In this document: positions 43,209-54,885 of the stretch, in pieces
Layout: each line of letters begins with the position of its first letter
How positions within the stretch are numbered: position 1 is the first letter of the stretch
Source: Rhizobium subbaraonis
GTDB lineage: Bacteria > Pseudomonadota > Alphaproteobacteria > Rhizobiales > Rhizobiaceae
Length of the DNA stretch: 64,000 bases
Assembly: GCF_900220975.1 (NCBI RefSeq)
Contig: NZ_OBQD01000001.1
Coordinates: forward strand, 1 to 64,000
Direction of reading: 5' to 3'
Notes under the pieces: generated by a model
The model's input: only the letters and a program-made list of their open reading frames with translations
Database searches by the model: none
What the model was told of the DNA's origin: nothing
Translations under genes and position numbers: made by a program

Positions 43209-45976
43209 GCGTCGCTGCGACGAGGGATGCGACAGCCGGCACCGTCGCGCGCATCGAGGATGTCGGCCTCTCCTACGGCAAGACACGTGCGCTGGACGGG
43301 ATAACGCTCGAAATTCCTTCCGGCTGCATGGTTGGCCTCATCGGTCCGGACGGCGTCGGAAAGTCGAGCCTGCTGTCGCTGATTGCCGGTGCCCGCGCCA
43401 TGCAGCAGGGGCGGATCGAGGTGCTGGGCGGCGATATCGCCGATGCGCGCCACCGCCGCCTGACCTCGCCGCGCATCGCCTTCATGCCGCAGGGGCTGGG
43501 AAAGAACCTCTATCCGACGCTGTCGGTCTTCGAGAACGCCGATTTCTTCGGCGGTCTGTTTGGTCAGGGTGCGCAGGAACGGAAGGCCCGCATCGCTGCG
43601 CTCCTGAAGAGCACGGGGCTTGGCCCCTTTGCGGATCGTCCCGCCGGCAAGCTTTCCGGCGGCATGAAGCAGAAGCTCGGCCTCTGCTGCGCGCTGATCC
43701 ACGATCCCGATCTTCTGATCCTCGACGAGCCGACCACCGGCGTCGATCCCCTGTCGCGGCGGCAGTTCTGGGAATTGATCGACAAGATCCGCGATGAGCG
43801 CACCGGCATGAGCGTGCTGGTTTCCACCGCCTACATGGAGGAGGCGGCGCGCTTCGACTGGCTGGTGGCGATGGATGCAGGCCGGGTGCTGGCCACCGGC
43901 ACGCCGGCCGAGCTTTTGGAACGGACCGGCACCTCCAATCTCGACGCGGCCTTCGTGGCACTTCTGCCGGAGGAAAAGCGCCGCGGCCACACTGAGCTGA
44001 CGATCCCGCCGCGAAAGACGGGCGCGGACGAGCAGATCGCTATCGAGGCCGATCATCTGACGATGCGCTTCGGCGACTTCACCGCCGTCAGCGATGTCAG
44101 CTTCCGCATTCCGCGCGGCGAGATCTTCGGCTTCCTCGGCTCCAACGGCTGCGGCAAGACGACGACGATGAAGATGCTGACCGGCCTTCTGCCTGCCAGC
44201 GAAGGCACCGCCCGGCTGTTCGGCAAGGTGGTGGATCCCAACGATATGGCCGTGCGAAGGCGCATCGGCTACATGTCCCAGGCTTTTTCGCTCTATGGCG
44301 AGCTTTCGGTCCGGCAGAATCTCGAACTGCACGCCCGCCTGTTCCAGATGCCTGCGGATGCGATCTCCGAGCGCGTCGCCTACATGGCCGAGCGCTTCGA
44401 TCTGACGGACGTGATGGATGCCATGCCGGACGCGCTGCCGCTCGGTATCCGCCAGAGGCTTTCGCTGGCCGTTGCGATGGTGCATTCGCCGGAAATCCTG
44501 ATCCTCGACGAGCCGACATCGGGCGTCGATCCGGTCGCGCGCGACGGCTTCTGGGAGATCCTGGCCGACCTGTCGCGCAAGGACAACGTCACGATCTTCG
44601 TCTCGACCCATTTCATGAACGAGGCCGAACTGTGCGACCGCATCTCGCTGATGCACGCCGGCAAGGTGCTGGTCAGCGACACGCCTGCCAACATTGTCAA
44701 GTTTCGCAGCGCGCAGACCCTGGAGCAGGCCTTCGTCGAATATCTCGAGGAAGCGATCGGCGAGACGTCGCCTGCCGCCGAAGCCGGGCCGTCGCAACCC
44801 GTGACGCCGGTGGCCGAGGCAGCGAAGGCCGAGGCGCGCGCGCGGCGCTTCTTCGATTTCGGCCGCATGTTCGCCTATACCAGGCGCGAGACGCTGGAAT
44901 TGCAGCGCGACCCGATCCGCGCCACGCTAGCCCTGATCGGCAGCCTCGTCCTGATGTTCGTCATCGGCTACGGCATCAATCTCGACGTGGAGAACCTGTC
45001 TTTTGCGGTTCTCGACCGGGACGACACGACCATCAGCCGCGACTACACCCTGCAGATCGCAGGCTCGCGCTATTTCACCGAGAAGGCGCCGATCACCGAC
45101 TACGAGGACATGGACCGGCGCATGCGCAATGGCGAACTGAGCCTTGCCATCGAGATTCCGCCAGGCTTCGGGCGCGACGTTGCCCGCGGCCGCGATGCGC
45201 AGGTCAGCGCCTGGATCGACGGCGCCATGCCGACGCGCGCGGAGACGGTCCGCGGCTACGTGCAGGGCATGCACGCCACCTGGCTCAGCCAGAAGGCGCG
45301 TCAGCGCTACGGCGATGTCGCCGCGGCTGGCGATTACCAGCTGGAGATCCGCTACCGCTACAATCCCGATGTGCAGAGCCTGATCGCGATCGTTCCCGCC
45401 GTCATGCCGATCCTGCTCTTGATGATCCCGTCCATGCTGACCGTTCTCAGCATCGTCCGCGAGAAGGAGCTGGGGTCGATCATCAATTTCTACGTGACGC
45501 CGGTGACGCGGCTCGAATTCCTGCTCGGCAAGCAGATCCCCTATATCGTGCTTGCCGCCCTCAACGTCATTCTGCTGACCGCCTTTGCCATATTCGTCTT
45601 TCGCGTGCCCTTCACCGGCAGCTTCCTGGTGTTCGGCACGGCGGCACTCCTCTATGTCGTCGTCACGACCAGCATGGGGCTGGTGATCTCCACTTTCATC
45701 AACAGCCAGATCGCCGCGATCTTCGGCACGGCGCTGATCACGCTGGTGCCGGCCGTGCAGTATTCCGGCATGATCGACCCGGTTTCTTCGCTGCGCGGTT
45801 TCGGCGCCGTGATCGGCAACATCCTCCCGACAACCTACTTCATCACCATCTCGCGCGGATCGTTTTCGAAGGCCCTCGATTTTGCCGATCTCGGCGCCGC
45901 CTTCCTCCCGCTCCTGATCGCCGTTCCCGTGCTCTTCGGCCTCGGCGTGGCGCTCCTCAAGAAGCAGGCGACGTGA
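43205..45976 (+). CDS. rbbA: RbbA-type ABC exporter: two ATPase domains plus ABC-2 membrane domain
   Basis: The 923-residue protein contains two ABC ATPases and a membrane domain. ATPase 1 has GPDGVGKSS, signature [15 protein letters not shown] and [13 protein letters not shown]. ATPase 2 has GSNGCGKTT, a divergent signature [15 protein letters not shown] (usual in this family) and [13 protein letters not shown]. The C-terminal part (from about residue 560) is an ABC-2 permease with a large periplasmic loop and six hydrophobic segments. E. coli RbbA was described as ribosome-associated; the membrane domain and operon partners argue for an exporter role here. It starts inside the HlyD-gene stop and ends one base before yhhJ. 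Confidence 0.9.
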   Translation: MSVAATRDATAGTVARIEDVGLSYGKTRALDGITLEIPSGCMVGLIGPDGVGKSSLLSLIAGARAMQQGRIEVLGGDIADARHRRLTSPRIAFMPQGLGKNLYPTLSVFENADFFGGLFGQGAQERKARIAALLKSTGLGPFADRPAGKLSGGMKQKLGLCCALIHDPDLLILDEPTTGVDPLSRRQFWELIDKIRDERTGMSVLVSTAYMEEAARFDWLVAMDAGRVLATGTPAELLERTGTSNLDAAFVALLPEEKRRGHTELTIPPRKTGADEQIAIEADHLTMRFGDFTAVSDVSFRIPRGEIFGFLGSNGCGKTTTMKMLTGLLPASEGTARLFGKVVDPNDMAVRRRIGYMSQAFSLYGELSVRQNLELHARLFQMPADAISERVAYMAERFDLTDVMDAMPDALPLGIRQRLSLAVAMVHSPEILILDEPTSGVDPVARDGFWEILADLSRKDNVTIFVSTHFMNEAELCDRISLMHAGKVLVSDTPANIVKFRSAQTLEQAFVEYLEEAIGETSPAAEAGPSQPVTPVAEAAKAEARARRFFDFGRMFAYTRRETLELQRDPIRATLALIGSLVLMFVIGYGINLDVENLSFAVLDRDDTTISRDYTLQIAGSRYFTEKAPITDYEDMDRRMRNGELSLAIEIPPGFGRDVARGRDAQVSAWIDGAMPTRAETVRGYVQGMHATWLSQKARQRYGDVAAAGDYQLEIRYRYNPDVQSLIAIVPAVMPILLLMIPSMLTVLSIVREKELGSIINFYVTPVTRLEFLLGKQIPYIVLAALNVILLTAFAIFVFRVPFTGSFLVFGTAALLYVVVTTSMGLVISTFINSQIAAIFGTALITLVPAVQYSGMIDPVSSLRGFGAVIGNILPTTYFITISRGSFSKALDFADLGAAFLPLLIAVPVLFGLGVALLKKQAT

Positions 45977-45977
45977 C

Positions 45978-47090
45978 ATGCGGCTAGCCAACGTTTTCCA
46001 GCTGGGCGTCAAGGAACTGCGCGGGCTCATGCGCGATCCCGTGCTGCTGATCCTGATCCTCTACTCGTTCTCGCTGTCGATCTATTCCGCCTCCAACGCC
46101 ACGCCGGACACGCTGAACCACGCGGCGATCGCGATCGTCGACGAGGACGAATCGCCGATCTCCTCGCGCATCATCACCGCCTTCTATCCGCCCTATTTCT
46201 CGGTGCCGAAACTGATCACCCAGGCGGAGATGGACAGCCGTATGGACGCGGGGCTCGACACCTTCGCGCTCGACATCCCGCCGAATTTCCAGCGCGACCT
46301 CCTGGCCGGAAAGTCGCCGACGATCCAGCTCAACGTCGACGCCACGCGCATGTCGCAGGCGTTCAGCGGCGGCGGTTACGTGCAGTCGATCGTGTCGGGC
46401 GAAATCGACGAATATATCAACCGCTACCGCGGCGAGACGAGTCTGCCGGTCGATCTGGTGCTTCGCGCCCGCTTCAATCCGCAGCTCGACAAGGGCTGGT
46501 TCATGCCAATATCCAACGTGATCACGGCGATCACCATGCTGGCGATCGTGCTGACGGGGGCAGCGCTCATTCGCGAACGCGAGCACGGCACGATCGAGCA
46601 TCTGCTGGTGATGCCGGTCACCCCGACCGAGATCATGGTCAGTAAGATCTGGTCGATGGGTGCCGTCGTTCTCGTCGCCTCCGCCCTCTCATTGGTCATC
46701 GTCGTGCAGGGCATCCTGAGCGTTCCGATCGAGGGATCGCTGGCGCTCTTTCTTGCCGGGACGGCGCTTCAGCTCTTTGCCACCACCTGCATGGGCATCT
46801 TCCTTGCGACGGTGGCCGGCTCCATGCCGCAGTTCGGCCTGCTGCTGATGCTTGTGCTTCTGCCGCTCCAGGTTCTCTCCGGTGCGCTGACGCCGCGCGA
46901 AAGCATGCCCGAATTCATCCAGACGCTGATGCTCGCCGCCCCCAACACCCATTTCGTCATCCTCGCCCAGGCGATCCTGTTTCGGGGCGCGGGGCTTTCG
47001 GTCGTCTGGCCGCAGTTTTTGGCGCTGACGGCGATCGGTGCGGTCTTCTTCTACGTTTCATTGCGCCGGTTCCGCCAGTTCCTGCGCTAA
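45978..47090 (+). CDS. yhhJ: ABC-2 type permease (YhhJ-like)
   Basis: The 370-residue membrane protein has one N-terminal helix, a large periplasmic domain (about residues 45-175) and five C-terminal helices, including [20 protein letters not shown], the conserved ABC-2 coupling stretch, and [20 protein letters not shown]. It is the second permease of the YhiI-RbbA-YhhJ exporter. Substrate unknown. Confidence 0.9.
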   Translation: MRLANVFQLGVKELRGLMRDPVLLILILYSFSLSIYSASNATPDTLNHAAIAIVDEDESPISSRIITAFYPPYFSVPKLITQAEMDSRMDAGLDTFALDIPPNFQRDLLAGKSPTIQLNVDATRMSQAFSGGGYVQSIVSGEIDEYINRYRGETSLPVDLVLRARFNPQLDKGWFMPISNVITAITMLAIVLTGAALIREREHGTIEHLLVMPVTPTEIMVSKIWSMGAVVLVASALSLVIVVQGILSVPIEGSLALFLAGTALQLFATTCMGIFLATVAGSMPQFGLLLMLVLLPLQVLSGALTPRESMPEFIQTLMLAAPNTHFVILAQAILFRGAGLSVVWPQFLALTAIGAVFFYVSLRRFRQFLR

Positions 47091-47149
47091 CGCAGTGGCC
47101 GCCGCCGTGCGCCGTTGACACATGGTGTTGCAATTCAAGGAGATGTTCG

Positions 47150-49537
47150 ATGACAGCGAATAGGACCGAAACGCGCAGGCAGAGGCCGGATGCGGCGGAA
47201 ATCGCGCTGATCGACCGCTACTGGCGGGCTGCGAACTATCTCTCCGTCGGGCAGATCTACCTGCTCGACAATCCGCTCCTGCGCGAGCCGCTGAAGGCGG
47301 AGCACATCAAGCCGCGGCTGCTCGGCCATTGGGGAACGACGCCGGGGCTGAACTTCATCTACGCGCACCTGAACCGCATCATCCGCGCGCGCGACGCCAA
47401 TGTGATCTACGTCTGCGGCCCCGGCCACGGCGGACCCGGCATGGTCGCCAACACCTATCTGGAGGGAACCTACAGCGAGGTCTATCCCGCGATCGGTGAG
47501 GATGCGGAAGGTCTGCAGAAGCTGTTCAAGCAGTTCTCCTTCCCCGGCGGCGTGCCGAGCCACGTGGCTCCCGAGACGCCGGGTTCCATTCATGAGGGCG
47601 GCGAACTCGGCTATGCGCTGGTCCACGCATACGGTGCGGCATTCGACAATCCCGATCTCGTCGTCGCCTGCGTGGTCGGCGATGGCGAAGCGGAGACCGG
47701 TCCGCTCTCCACAAGCTGGCAGTCGCACAAGTTCCTAAACGCCGCCCGCGACGGTGCGGTTCTGCCGATCCTGCACCTGAACGGCTACAAGATCGCCAAT
47801 CCCACTGTCCTCGCCCGCATGAGCGACGAGGACCTGCGCAGCCTCTTTACCGGCTACGGCTACCAGCCCTATTTTGTCGAAGGTCACGAGCCGGAGAAGA
47901 TGCACCCCCGCATGGCGGAGGTGCTGGACGAAGTGTTCGATGTGATCGCCGAAATCCAGGCGAAGGCGCGATCCGGTGACGCGGGGCACGGTTGCCCGCG
48001 CTGGCCGATGATCGTGCTGCGCAGCCCCAAGGGCTGGACCGGCCCGAAGGAAGTGGACGGCCTCAAGGTCGAGGATTTCTGGCGCTCGCACCAGGTACCC
48101 GTTTCCAATTGCCGCGGCGATGCCGGACACCGCAAGATCCTCGAGGAATGGATGCAGAGCTACGGACCGCACGACCTGTTCGACGAGGCGGGCCGGCTGA
48201 GACCGGAGTTGCGGGCGCTTGCGCCGCAGGGACGGCGCCGCATGGGCGCCAACCCGCATGCGAATGGCGGTCTGCTGCGGCGCACGCTCGAACTGCCCGA
48301 CATTCGCGACTATGCCGTCGCCGTCGAAAGCCCCGGCCGCGATCTCGGACAATCGACCAGGGTGCTCGGCAGCTATCTGCGCGATGTCATGCGGATGAAC
48401 GACAAATATTCGAACTTCCGCGTTTTTGGCCCCGACGAGACCGAATCCAACCGCCTCGGCGACGTTTTCCAGGCGACCGACCGCGTCTGGATGGAGGACA
48501 TCCAGCCATACGACGTTCATCTTTCGCCCGATGGGCGCGTGATGGAGGTGCTCAGCGAGCATCTTTGCCAGGGCTGGCTGGAAGGCTATCTGCTCACCGG
48601 CCGGCACGGCTTCTTCTCCTGCTACGAAGCCTTCATCCACATCGTCGATTCCATGTTCAACCAGCACGCCAAGTGGCTGCAGGTCTCGCGCGAACTGTCC
48701 TGGCGCAAGCCTGTCTCGTCGCTGAACTATCTGCTGACCTCGCATGTCTGGCGGCAGGACCATAACGGCCTCAGCCATCAGGATCCGGGCTTCATCGATC
48801 TGGTCGCCAACAAGAAGGCCGACATCGTCCGCATCTATCTGCCGCCCGATGCCAACACGCTGTTGTGGGTCGGCGATCATTGCCTGAAGACTTATGACCG
48901 CATCAACGTCATCGTCGCCGGAAAGCAGCCCGAGCCGCAATGGCTGACGATGGAGGAGGCCGTCCAGCACTGCGAGGCGGGCATGGGCCGATGGGATTGG
49001 GCCAGCAACGAGGGCGAGGAGGAGCCGGACGTCGTCATGGCCTGTGCCGGCGATGTCCCGACCATGGAGACGCTCGCGGCGGTGGACCTCTTGCGCGAGC
49101 ATATTCCCGACCTGAAGGTCCGGGTCGTCAATGTCGTCGATCTTCTGGCGCTGCAGCCGCAGTACCGCCACCCGCATGGGCTGGACGACGAGGCTTTCGA
49201 CGCGCTGTTCACCAAGAACCGGCCGGTGGTCTTCGCCTATCACGGCTATCCCTACCTGATCCATCGGCTGACATACAAGCGAAGGAACCACGGCAACATC
49301 CACGTGCACGGCTTCGTCGACGAGGGCACCACGACCTCGCCCTTCGACATGACCGTGATGAACGAGCTCGACCGCTATCACCTGGCCCTTGCCGCCATCA
49401 AATGGGTGCCGGGCCTGGAGGTGCGCGCCTCCGAGGTGGTCGCCGAACTTCAGGGCAAGCTCGATGCGCATCATCACTATGTGCGCGCCTATGGCGAGGA
49501 CATGCCTGAAATCCGGGACTGGACCTGGTCACGCTGA
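47150..49537 (+). CDS. xfp: phosphoketolase (xylulose-5-phosphate/fructose-6-phosphate)
   Basis: The 795-residue thiamine-diphosphate enzyme cleaves xylulose 5-phosphate (and often fructose 6-phosphate) with phosphate to acetyl phosphate plus glyceraldehyde 3-phosphate (or erythrose 4-phosphate). Family signatures are [18 protein letters not shown] and the TPP/Mg site [10 protein letters not shown]. The length and the C-terminal [18 protein letters not shown] are typical. An AAGGAGA site seven bases upstream supports the ATG. It is 59 bases after yhhJ and probably shares the FixK-type promoter region, which would give ATP through acetyl phosphate when oxygen is low. No acetate kinase gene is in view. 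Confidence 0.95.
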   Translation: MTANRTETRRQRPDAAEIALIDRYWRAANYLSVGQIYLLDNPLLREPLKAEHIKPRLLGHWGTTPGLNFIYAHLNRIIRARDANVIYVCGPGHGGPGMVANTYLEGTYSEVYPAIGEDAEGLQKLFKQFSFPGGVPSHVAPETPGSIHEGGELGYALVHAYGAAFDNPDLVVACVVGDGEAETGPLSTSWQSHKFLNAARDGAVLPILHLNGYKIANPTVLARMSDEDLRSLFTGYGYQPYFVEGHEPEKMHPRMAEVLDEVFDVIAEIQAKARSGDAGHGCPRWPMIVLRSPKGWTGPKEVDGLKVEDFWRSHQVPVSNCRGDAGHRKILEEWMQSYGPHDLFDEAGRLRPELRALAPQGRRRMGANPHANGGLLRRTLELPDIRDYAVAVESPGRDLGQSTRVLGSYLRDVMRMNDKYSNFRVFGPDETESNRLGDVFQATDRVWMEDIQPYDVHLSPDGRVMEVLSEHLCQGWLEGYLLTGRHGFFSCYEAFIHIVDSMFNQHAKWLQVSRELSWRKPVSSLNYLLTSHVWRQDHNGLSHQDPGFIDLVANKKADIVRIYLPPDANTLLWVGDHCLKTYDRINVIVAGKQPEPQWLTMEEAVQHCEAGMGRWDWASNEGEEEPDVVMACAGDVPTMETLAAVDLLREHIPDLKVRVVNVVDLLALQPQYRHPHGLDDEAFDALFTKNRPVVFAYHGYPYLIHRLTYKRRNHGNIHVHGFVDEGTTTSPFDMTVMNELDRYHLALAAIKWVPGLEVRASEVVAELQGKLDAHHHYVRAYGEDMPEIRDWTWSR

Positions 49538-49765
49538 GGGCGCCATTTCCGCAGTCGGTAGTGGGTTCTTGTGGCAACCACATGCGCAAAAACCGGGACC
49601 TGAAGCGTGCCGCACGAACCCCTTTTCACGCGACACGCGTGGCCGGCGGAACGCCTGCCTTCGATGTTGCCGTCGCCGCGTTCTCCGCTTGACATCGAAG
49701 CGCGGCTGCGTGACGACCGGTGCCGTCGAATTTTCTCCTCCCGCCTTTCGAAGGACTTTCTGAAA

Positions 49766-51097
49766 ATGCCCGGTCCCTATGTTGTTCCCGTCCACGGTGA
49801 TGCCGATCTGCCGAAGGAGGTCGATGTTGTCGTCATCGGCGGCGGCATTATCGGCACGTCCACCGCGCTGGAGCTTTCCGAGCGCGGCCTGCGTGTCGCG
49901 CTGTGCGAGAAGGGGGGGATCGCGCAGGAGCAGTCGAGCCGCAACTGGGGCTGGGTGCGCATCGCCTGCCGCGATCCGCGCGAAGTGCCGCTGATGGCCG
50001 CTTCCCTGCGCATCTGGGACACGCTCGACGAACGCACCGGCCGCGACACCGGCTTCAAGCGGGCGGGCATCATCTTCACCTCGTCGACCGAGCGGGAGTT
50101 CGCCGACCACAGCAGCTGGATCCGGAACCTCGACGGCTACGACATCGAGGCGCGTATGCTGACCGGCGCCGAGTTCCGGGAGATGTATCCGGGCACGACG
50201 ATGAACCTGAAGGGCGCGCTCTATACGCCCACCGATGCCCGCGCCGAGCCGCAGAAGGCAGCACCCGCAATCGCCGAGGCGGCGAGGGCCAACGGGGCGG
50301 CAATCCTCACCGAATGCGCGGTGCGCGGCATCGAGACGGCCGCCGGCGCGGTGTCCGGCGTGGTCACGGAGCGGGGCGCCATAGCCTGCAAGGCGGTGGT
50401 GCTCGCGGGCGGTGCCTGGTCGAGCCTGTTTGCCGGCACGTTGGGCATTCACCTGCCGCAATTGAAGGTTCTGAATTCGGTCCTGCGCACCACGCCGCTC
50501 GACGGCGCGCCGGAGCAGACGATGTGGGCCTCCGGCTTTGCCTTCCGCAAGCGTCAGGACGGCGGCTATACGGTGGCCTCCGGTCACGAAAACATCGTCG
50601 ACATCGTGCCGAAGTCCTTCCGCTTCGCGTTCGATTTTCTGCCCGCGCTGAAGATGCAATGGCGGTCGCTGAAGTTTCGCGCCGGCTGGCGCTTTTTCGA
50701 TGAGGCGCGCATCGCCAGCCGCTGGGCGTTGGACGAGCCGAGCCCGTTCGAATATTGCCGCGTGCTCGACCCGGTTCCGTCCAGGAAGATGTCGGACAAT
50801 GCGCTTTCGAGTCTGCGCCGCGCCTTCCCCGTCTTCGAGAGGGCGCAGGTTGCCCAGCGCTGGGGCGGCCTGATGGATGTCACGCCCGATGCGATTCCCG
50901 TGATCTCCGCGGTCGACCGCATTCCCGGCTTCCATATCGCAACGGGCTTTTCCGGCCATGGCTTCGGCATCGGCCCGGGGGCGGGCCGGCTGATGGCCGA
51001 CATCGTCACCGGCGCAACGCCGGTGGTGGATCCGAGGGATTTCCGCCTGTCCCGTTTCACCGACGGCTCGAAGATCGAGCTGATCAGCGGCTTCTGA
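49766..51097 (+). CDS. FAD-dependent oxidase/dehydrogenase of the DAO family
   Basis: The 443-residue flavoprotein has the FAD fold VVVIGGGIIGTSTALELSER (about residues 20-39), a SSRNWGWVRIACRDP segment that recalls D-amino acid dehydrogenases and related DAO enzymes, and the C-terminal FAD-contact region FHIATGFSGHGFGIGPGAGR. Substrate is probably a secondary or primary amine or amino acid. The ATG at 49766 has AAGGA ten bases upstream; longer in-frame starts were rejected. The gap of 228 bases to xfp leaves it open whether it belongs to the same transcript. Confidence 0.85.
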   Translation: MPGPYVVPVHGDADLPKEVDVVVIGGGIIGTSTALELSERGLRVALCEKGGIAQEQSSRNWGWVRIACRDPREVPLMAASLRIWDTLDERTGRDTGFKRAGIIFTSSTEREFADHSSWIRNLDGYDIEARMLTGAEFREMYPGTTMNLKGALYTPTDARAEPQKAAPAIAEAARANGAAILTECAVRGIETAAGAVSGVVTERGAIACKAVVLAGGAWSSLFAGTLGIHLPQLKVLNSVLRTTPLDGAPEQTMWASGFAFRKRQDGGYTVASGHENIVDIVPKSFRFAFDFLPALKMQWRSLKFRAGWRFFDEARIASRWALDEPSPFEYCRVLDPVPSRKMSDNALSSLRRAFPVFERAQVAQRWGGLMDVTPDAIPVISAVDRIPGFHIATGFSGHGFGIGPGAGRLMADIVTGATPVVDPRDFRLSRFTDGSKIELISGF

Positions 51098-51112
51098 GAC
51101 AGGCGGCCACTT

Positions 51113-51853
51113 TCAGCTCTTCATGGCGAGCCGGATGCGATCGTAGCAGCTGCAGCTTTTCACATGCAGTTGCTGCCTGTCGCGCACAGTGATGCGCCCG
51201 CGGTTGTAGCTGATCGCGCCGGCCTCCATCAGTTCCGTGCAGATGACGTTGACGGTCGCCCGCCGCAGTGCCAGCAGCTTCGACATCGCCTCCTGCGTGA
51301 TGTGGAACTGGTCGCCGGCCACGCGGTCATGCGTCTGCAGCAGCCAGCGCGAGACCCTTTGCTCGGCGGTGTGGAGACTGTTGCAGGCAGCCGATTCCAT
51401 CAGTTGCACGATGAGCGAGCGCACATAGCGAAGGATGGCGGGGCGCAGGTCGTGGAAGCGGTCCAGCGCCGTGCGGAAATCCTCGACCGAAAGCCAGAGC
51501 GCCTTGCCCGGCACCTGGACGACCGATTTGCCGAGCGCACGGTCTCCTTCCAGAACGAAGGCGAGTCCGAGGAGACCTTCCGGTCCCAGCGAAGCCTTCT
51601 CCACGTTCTTGTCGCCGGTCACGTCAGTAACGAAGGAGATGACGCCTTCGACAGGGAAGACGACATGGCTCATCGCCTCTTCTTCGCTGAAGATGACGTC
51701 GCCGGTTTCCAGCTCACGAATTTCCCCGCACTCGAACATGAATTCCCGAGCGCTCGGATGCAGCGAGGATAGAATCTTGTTGCCGAAAAAATTGTCTGAT
51801 TTGTTACTGTCGATCAAGGAACGCCCCAGTATGTCCCATTGAACTAGTAACAT
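51113..51853 (-). CDS. Crp/Fnr family transcriptional regulator
   Basis: The 246-residue regulator has an N-terminal cyclic-nucleotide-type beta barrel (LETGDVIFSEEEAMSHVVFP; GLAFVLEGDRALGKSVVQVP), a dimerisation helix and a C-terminal winged HTH (TQEAMSKLLALRRATVNVIC). It lacks the N-terminal four-cysteine cluster of oxygen-sensing FNR, and the recognition helix differs from the E-x2-SR type of FNR/FixK, so it probably does not act on the FixK box nearby. The start is uncertain: no good ribosome-binding site precedes the ATG at 51853, and TTG codons on both sides are possible. It converges on the DAO-family gene. Confidence 0.85.
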   Translation of the reverse strand: MLLVQWDILGRSLIDSNKSDNFFGNKILSSLHPSAREFMFECGEIRELETGDVIFSEEEAMSHVVFPVEGVISFVTDVTGDKNVEKASLGPEGLLGLAFVLEGDRALGKSVVQVPGKALWLSVEDFRTALDRFHDLRPAILRYVRSLIVQLMESAACNSLHTAEQRVSRWLLQTHDRVAGDQFHITQEAMSKLLALRRATVNVICTELMEAGAISYNRGRITVRDRQQLHVKSCSCYDRIRLAMKS

Positions 51854-52039
51854 ATTCAGCAAACTTTTAAACGACCATTTACTGTTCGTTAGGCATCTTG
51901 TAGCCGATTTCGACAAGGAGTCTCGGCATAAGGTTAACGTCGCGGTGATCGTTAGTCATAGGCAGACTGACGAAGACTTAAGTCAAATTGCGTATATAAC
52001 CTGAACGCCGCAACCAAAAGTAGTGGCGTGTATATCCCC

Positions 52040-53254
52040 TCACGATGTGGCACGCAGCCAGTCTTCCATCCCGTGCGCAGCGGCCCGGCCGCTGGCAAGG
52101 CACGCGGTCAGCAGATAGCCGCCGGTGGGGGCCTCCCAGTCGATCATTTCGCCGGCCACGAACACGCCGGGCATCGCCTTGAGCATGAAGCTTGCGTCGA
52201 TGCCGGCCCATTCGATGCCGCCGGCCGACGAGATGGCCTCAGCGATGGGCCGGGGACGCAGAGCCGGGATAGGCAACGCCTTGATCAGGGCGGCGAGCTC
52301 TTCCGGCCCGCGGCGACCGGCCTCCGGTGCGATTTCCCGCAGCAGCGCCGCCTTGACGCCCGAAAGCCCGGCTCCCTTGCGCAGGCGATTGGTGAAGCTG
52401 GCCTTCGTCCCCTGTCGGGCGAAATCGCGCGCAAGCTTGTCGATGCTGCGACCGGGCGCCAGGTCGATGACGAGGTTCGCTGCCCCGCCTGCCGCCAGCC
52501 GGTCGCGCAATGCAGCCGCATGGGCATAGACCAGGCTGCCTTCGATGCCATGGCGCGAAATCACGAACTCGCCTTGGACTGTGCCGGCATCCGAGGTGGC
52601 GGTGACGGACTTGAGCGGCTCGCCTGCGAAGCGGGTCGCAAAGCTTGCCGACCAGTCGACGTCGAAGCCGCAGTTGGCGGGGCGGAACGGCGAGACCGCA
52701 ACTCCGCGTTCGACGAGCATATCCACCCAGGTCGCATCCGATCCAAGCCGGGGCCAGCTCGCTCCGCCGAGCGAAAGCAGGGTTGCGCGGCTTTTGACCG
52801 TCGCCTTTCCGTCCGGCGTGTCGAAGACAAGCGCGTCGCCTTCGAAGCCGATGAAGCGGTGCCGGGTGGAAATGGTTGCACCCTGCGCCTCGAGCCGGCG
52901 CAGCCATGCCCGAAGAAGAGGGGAGGCCTTCATTGCTGTCGGAAAGACCCGCCCGGACGTGCCGACGAAGGTCTCAATGCCGAGGGCGGCGCACCAGTCC
53001 TGCACGGCCTGCGGCGGAAACGCGTCGAGTGCTGCGCGAAGATGGGGCGACGCTGCCCCGAAGCGCCCGGAAAAGGATGCGAAGGGTTCGGAATGGGTGA
53101 TGTTCAGACCGGATTTTCCGGCAAGCAGGAATTTCCGGGCGACGGTCGGCATCGCCTCGTACACGGCGACCGCCCGGCCGGACGCCGACAGGACCTCCGC
53201 CGCCATCAGCCCGGCCGGCCCGCCGCCGACGATCGCGATTTCCACTTCCTGCAT
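52040..53254 (-). CDS. NAD(P)/FAD-dependent oxidoreductase (HI0933/BaiN-like flavoprotein)
   Basis: The 404-residue flavoprotein begins with IAIVGGGPAGLMAAEVLSAS and has the hallmark ARKFLLAGKSGLNITHSEP of the HI0933 group. The C-terminal part GGIEWAGIDASFMLKAMPGV and MIDWEAPTGGYLLTACLASG completes the FAD site. Cellular substrates are unknown for nearly all members. The ATG at 53254 is at the Rossmann fold; upstream in-frame residues are Arg/Lys-rich and were rejected. It diverges from the ModE-like gene. Confidence 0.85.
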   Translation of the reverse strand: MQEVEIAIVGGGPAGLMAAEVLSASGRAVAVYEAMPTVARKFLLAGKSGLNITHSEPFASFSGRFGAASPHLRAALDAFPPQAVQDWCAALGIETFVGTSGRVFPTAMKASPLLRAWLRRLEAQGATISTRHRFIGFEGDALVFDTPDGKATVKSRATLLSLGGASWPRLGSDATWVDMLVERGVAVSPFRPANCGFDVDWSASFATRFAGEPLKSVTATSDAGTVQGEFVISRHGIEGSLVYAHAAALRDRLAAGGAANLVIDLAPGRSIDKLARDFARQGTKASFTNRLRKGAGLSGVKAALLREIAPEAGRRGPEELAALIKALPIPALRPRPIAEAISSAGGIEWAGIDASFMLKAMPGVFVAGEMIDWEAPTGGYLLTACLASGRAAAHGMEDWLRATS

Positions 53255-53428
53255 GCGCCTGCCAGCCGGTTTCGGTTCTTCGGTCTTCTCTTTTGCGCGG
53301 GTGGCGCGCCGGCGCAAGGGTGCGGGTCAAAATCGCGATCATGCTTCCGGCCTGTGGACATGCTTCTGGCGGATTGGCAGGGGGCTGGCGATTGGATAGC
53401 GTCGCGGCAAAGAAGAGGAGCGGATCCC

Positions 53429-53806
53429 ATGACAGACCGCGCGCCACCCGATCTGCGTGTGATCCTGCGCATAGACTTTCCCGAAACAGAGCGTCTCGGA
53501 CGCGGCAAGATGATGCTGCTGGAGAAGATCCGGGAAACCGGGTCGATTTCGGCTGCCGGACGGGCGATGGACATGTCCTATCGCCGCGCGTGGCTGCTGG
53601 TCGACGCGATGAACCGCATGTTTGCCTCGCCGGTGGTGGAATCGCAGCGCGGCGGCAAGCAGGGTGGCGGCGCGGCGATCACGGCTTTCGGCGAGACCCT
53701 TCTGGCCCGCTTCCGCGCCATGGAGCAAAAGGCGCGGGACGCGCTGGCCCCGGACCTTGAATGGCTGGAGGCGAACCGCGCCAGGGATGCAAAGGACAAG
53801 GGCTGA
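53429..53806 (+). CDS. ModE-like winged-helix regulator without a molybdate domain
   Basis: The 125-residue protein corresponds to the N-terminal DNA-binding domain of ModE (LGRGKMMLLEKIRETGSISA, AAGRAMDMSYRRAWLLVDAM, then the wing ESQRGGKQGGGAAITAFGET). The two C-terminal Mop/TOBE repeats that bind molybdate in E. coli ModE are absent, so molybdate would have to be sensed another way. GAGGAG precedes the ATG by nine bases. It converges on modC with 2 bases between stops. Two palindromes upstream of modA are likely targets. Confidence 0.85.
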   Translation: MTDRAPPDLRVILRIDFPETERLGRGKMMLLEKIRETGSISAAGRAMDMSYRRAWLLVDAMNRMFASPVVESQRGGKQGGGAAITAFGETLLARFRAMEQKARDALAPDLEWLEANRARDAKDKG

Positions 53807-53808
53807 CC

Positions 53809-54885
53809 TCAGCGGGGATCCAGCGCGACCGTCTTGATGACGGCGAAGACCGGCTTGCCGGGCTGCAGGTCGAGCCGCTCGGTGGAGAGGCCCGTGATGC
53901 GGGCATGGACGACATCCCCGCCGCAGGCGACCCGCACGGTGACCATTCCGTCGCTGTCCGCCACGATCGTCTCGATCCTGCCGTCGAGGATGTTGAGCGC
54001 GCTGAGGCCGGCCGGTCTCTCGATCGCCAGCATGACGTCGCGGGCGGGAATGTGGACGCGCACGGGCGCGCCTTCGGCAACGTCGCTGTTGGGCACGTGC
54101 AGGACATTGCTTTTCAGTTGCACCGTGGCCAGCCGGTGCGGCGGGTCGAACGACGCGATCACGCCGGAAAGCACGCTGCCCATCTCGCGGCGGTCCATGC
54201 CGGAATTCAGGGTGGGTGCGCTGAGCACATCGGAGACGGGACCCGTCGCCACAACCAGCCCGTCACGCATCAGGACGACACGGTCGGCAAGCCTTGCGAC
54301 CTCGTGCACCGCATGGCTGACATAGACGATCGGCACTTTCGTTTCGTCGCGCAGTCGCTCGAGGTAGGGCAGGATTTCGGCCTTGCGCTCCTCGTCGAGT
54401 GCGGCCAGCGGCTCGTCCATCAAAAGCAGGCGAGGGGCGGAGAGCAGGGCGCGGCCGATCGCGACGCGCTGACGCTCGCCGCCGGAGAGATTGGCGGGGC
54501 GGCGGTCCAAAAGGTGGCCTATGCCGAGCAGTTCAACCACCCGGTCCTGGCTGTCGGGAACCTCGCCGCGGGGTGCGAACCAGCGGCCATAGGAGAGGTT
54601 GCCGCGCACGGTGAAATGGGGAAACAGCCGCGCTTCCTGGAATACGTAGCCGAAACGCCGCCTGTGCTTGGGCACGAAGATGTCGCGCCTTGTGTCGACC
54701 AGCACGTCGCCGTCCAGCACGATCCGTCCCTCGTCCGGGCGGATCAGCCCGGCAATCGCCCGGATCAGCGAGGTCTTGCCGGAGCCGGAACGGCCGAAGA
54801 GCGCAGTCACCCCGCCGTCGGAGGCGAAGCCTGCCTCGAGGCGAAAGGCGCCCAGTCGGTGGCGGACATCGACCAGCAGCGTCAT
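53809..54885 (-). CDS. modC: molybdate ABC transporter ATPase ModC
   Basis: The 358-residue ATPase has Walker [10 protein letters not shown] (about residues 31-39), the signature [15 protein letters not shown], Walker [13 protein letters not shown] and an H-loop [13 protein letters not shown]-terminal TOBE/Mop domain (about 290-355, [20 protein letters not shown]) is the feature that marks ModC. It drives molybdate import with ModB. It starts inside the modB stop by a 4-base overlap. Confidence 0.95.
   Translation of the reverse strand: MTLLVDVRHRLGAFRLEAGFASDGGVTALFGRSGSGKTSLIRAIAGLIRPDEGRIVLDGDVLVDTRRDIFVPKHRRRFGYVFQEARLFPHFTVRGNLSYGRWFAPRGEVPDSQDRVVELLGIGHLLDRRPANLSGGERQRVAIGRALLSAPRLLLMDEPLAALDEERKAEILPYLERLRDETKVPIVYVSHAVHEVARLADRVVLMRDGLVVATGPVSDVLSAPTLNSGMDRREMGSVLSGVIASFDPPHRLATVQLKSNVLHVPNSDVAEGAPVRVHIPARDVMLAIERPAGLSALNILDGRIETIVADSDGMVTVRVACGGDVVHARITGLSTERLDLQPGKPVFAVIKTVALDPR

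Noticed and set aside
51113-51853. The Crp/Fnr protein as the regulator of the FixK box at 41761
   Set aside because: It lacks the FNR cysteines and the FNR/FixK recognition-helix residues, so another regulator is more likely.
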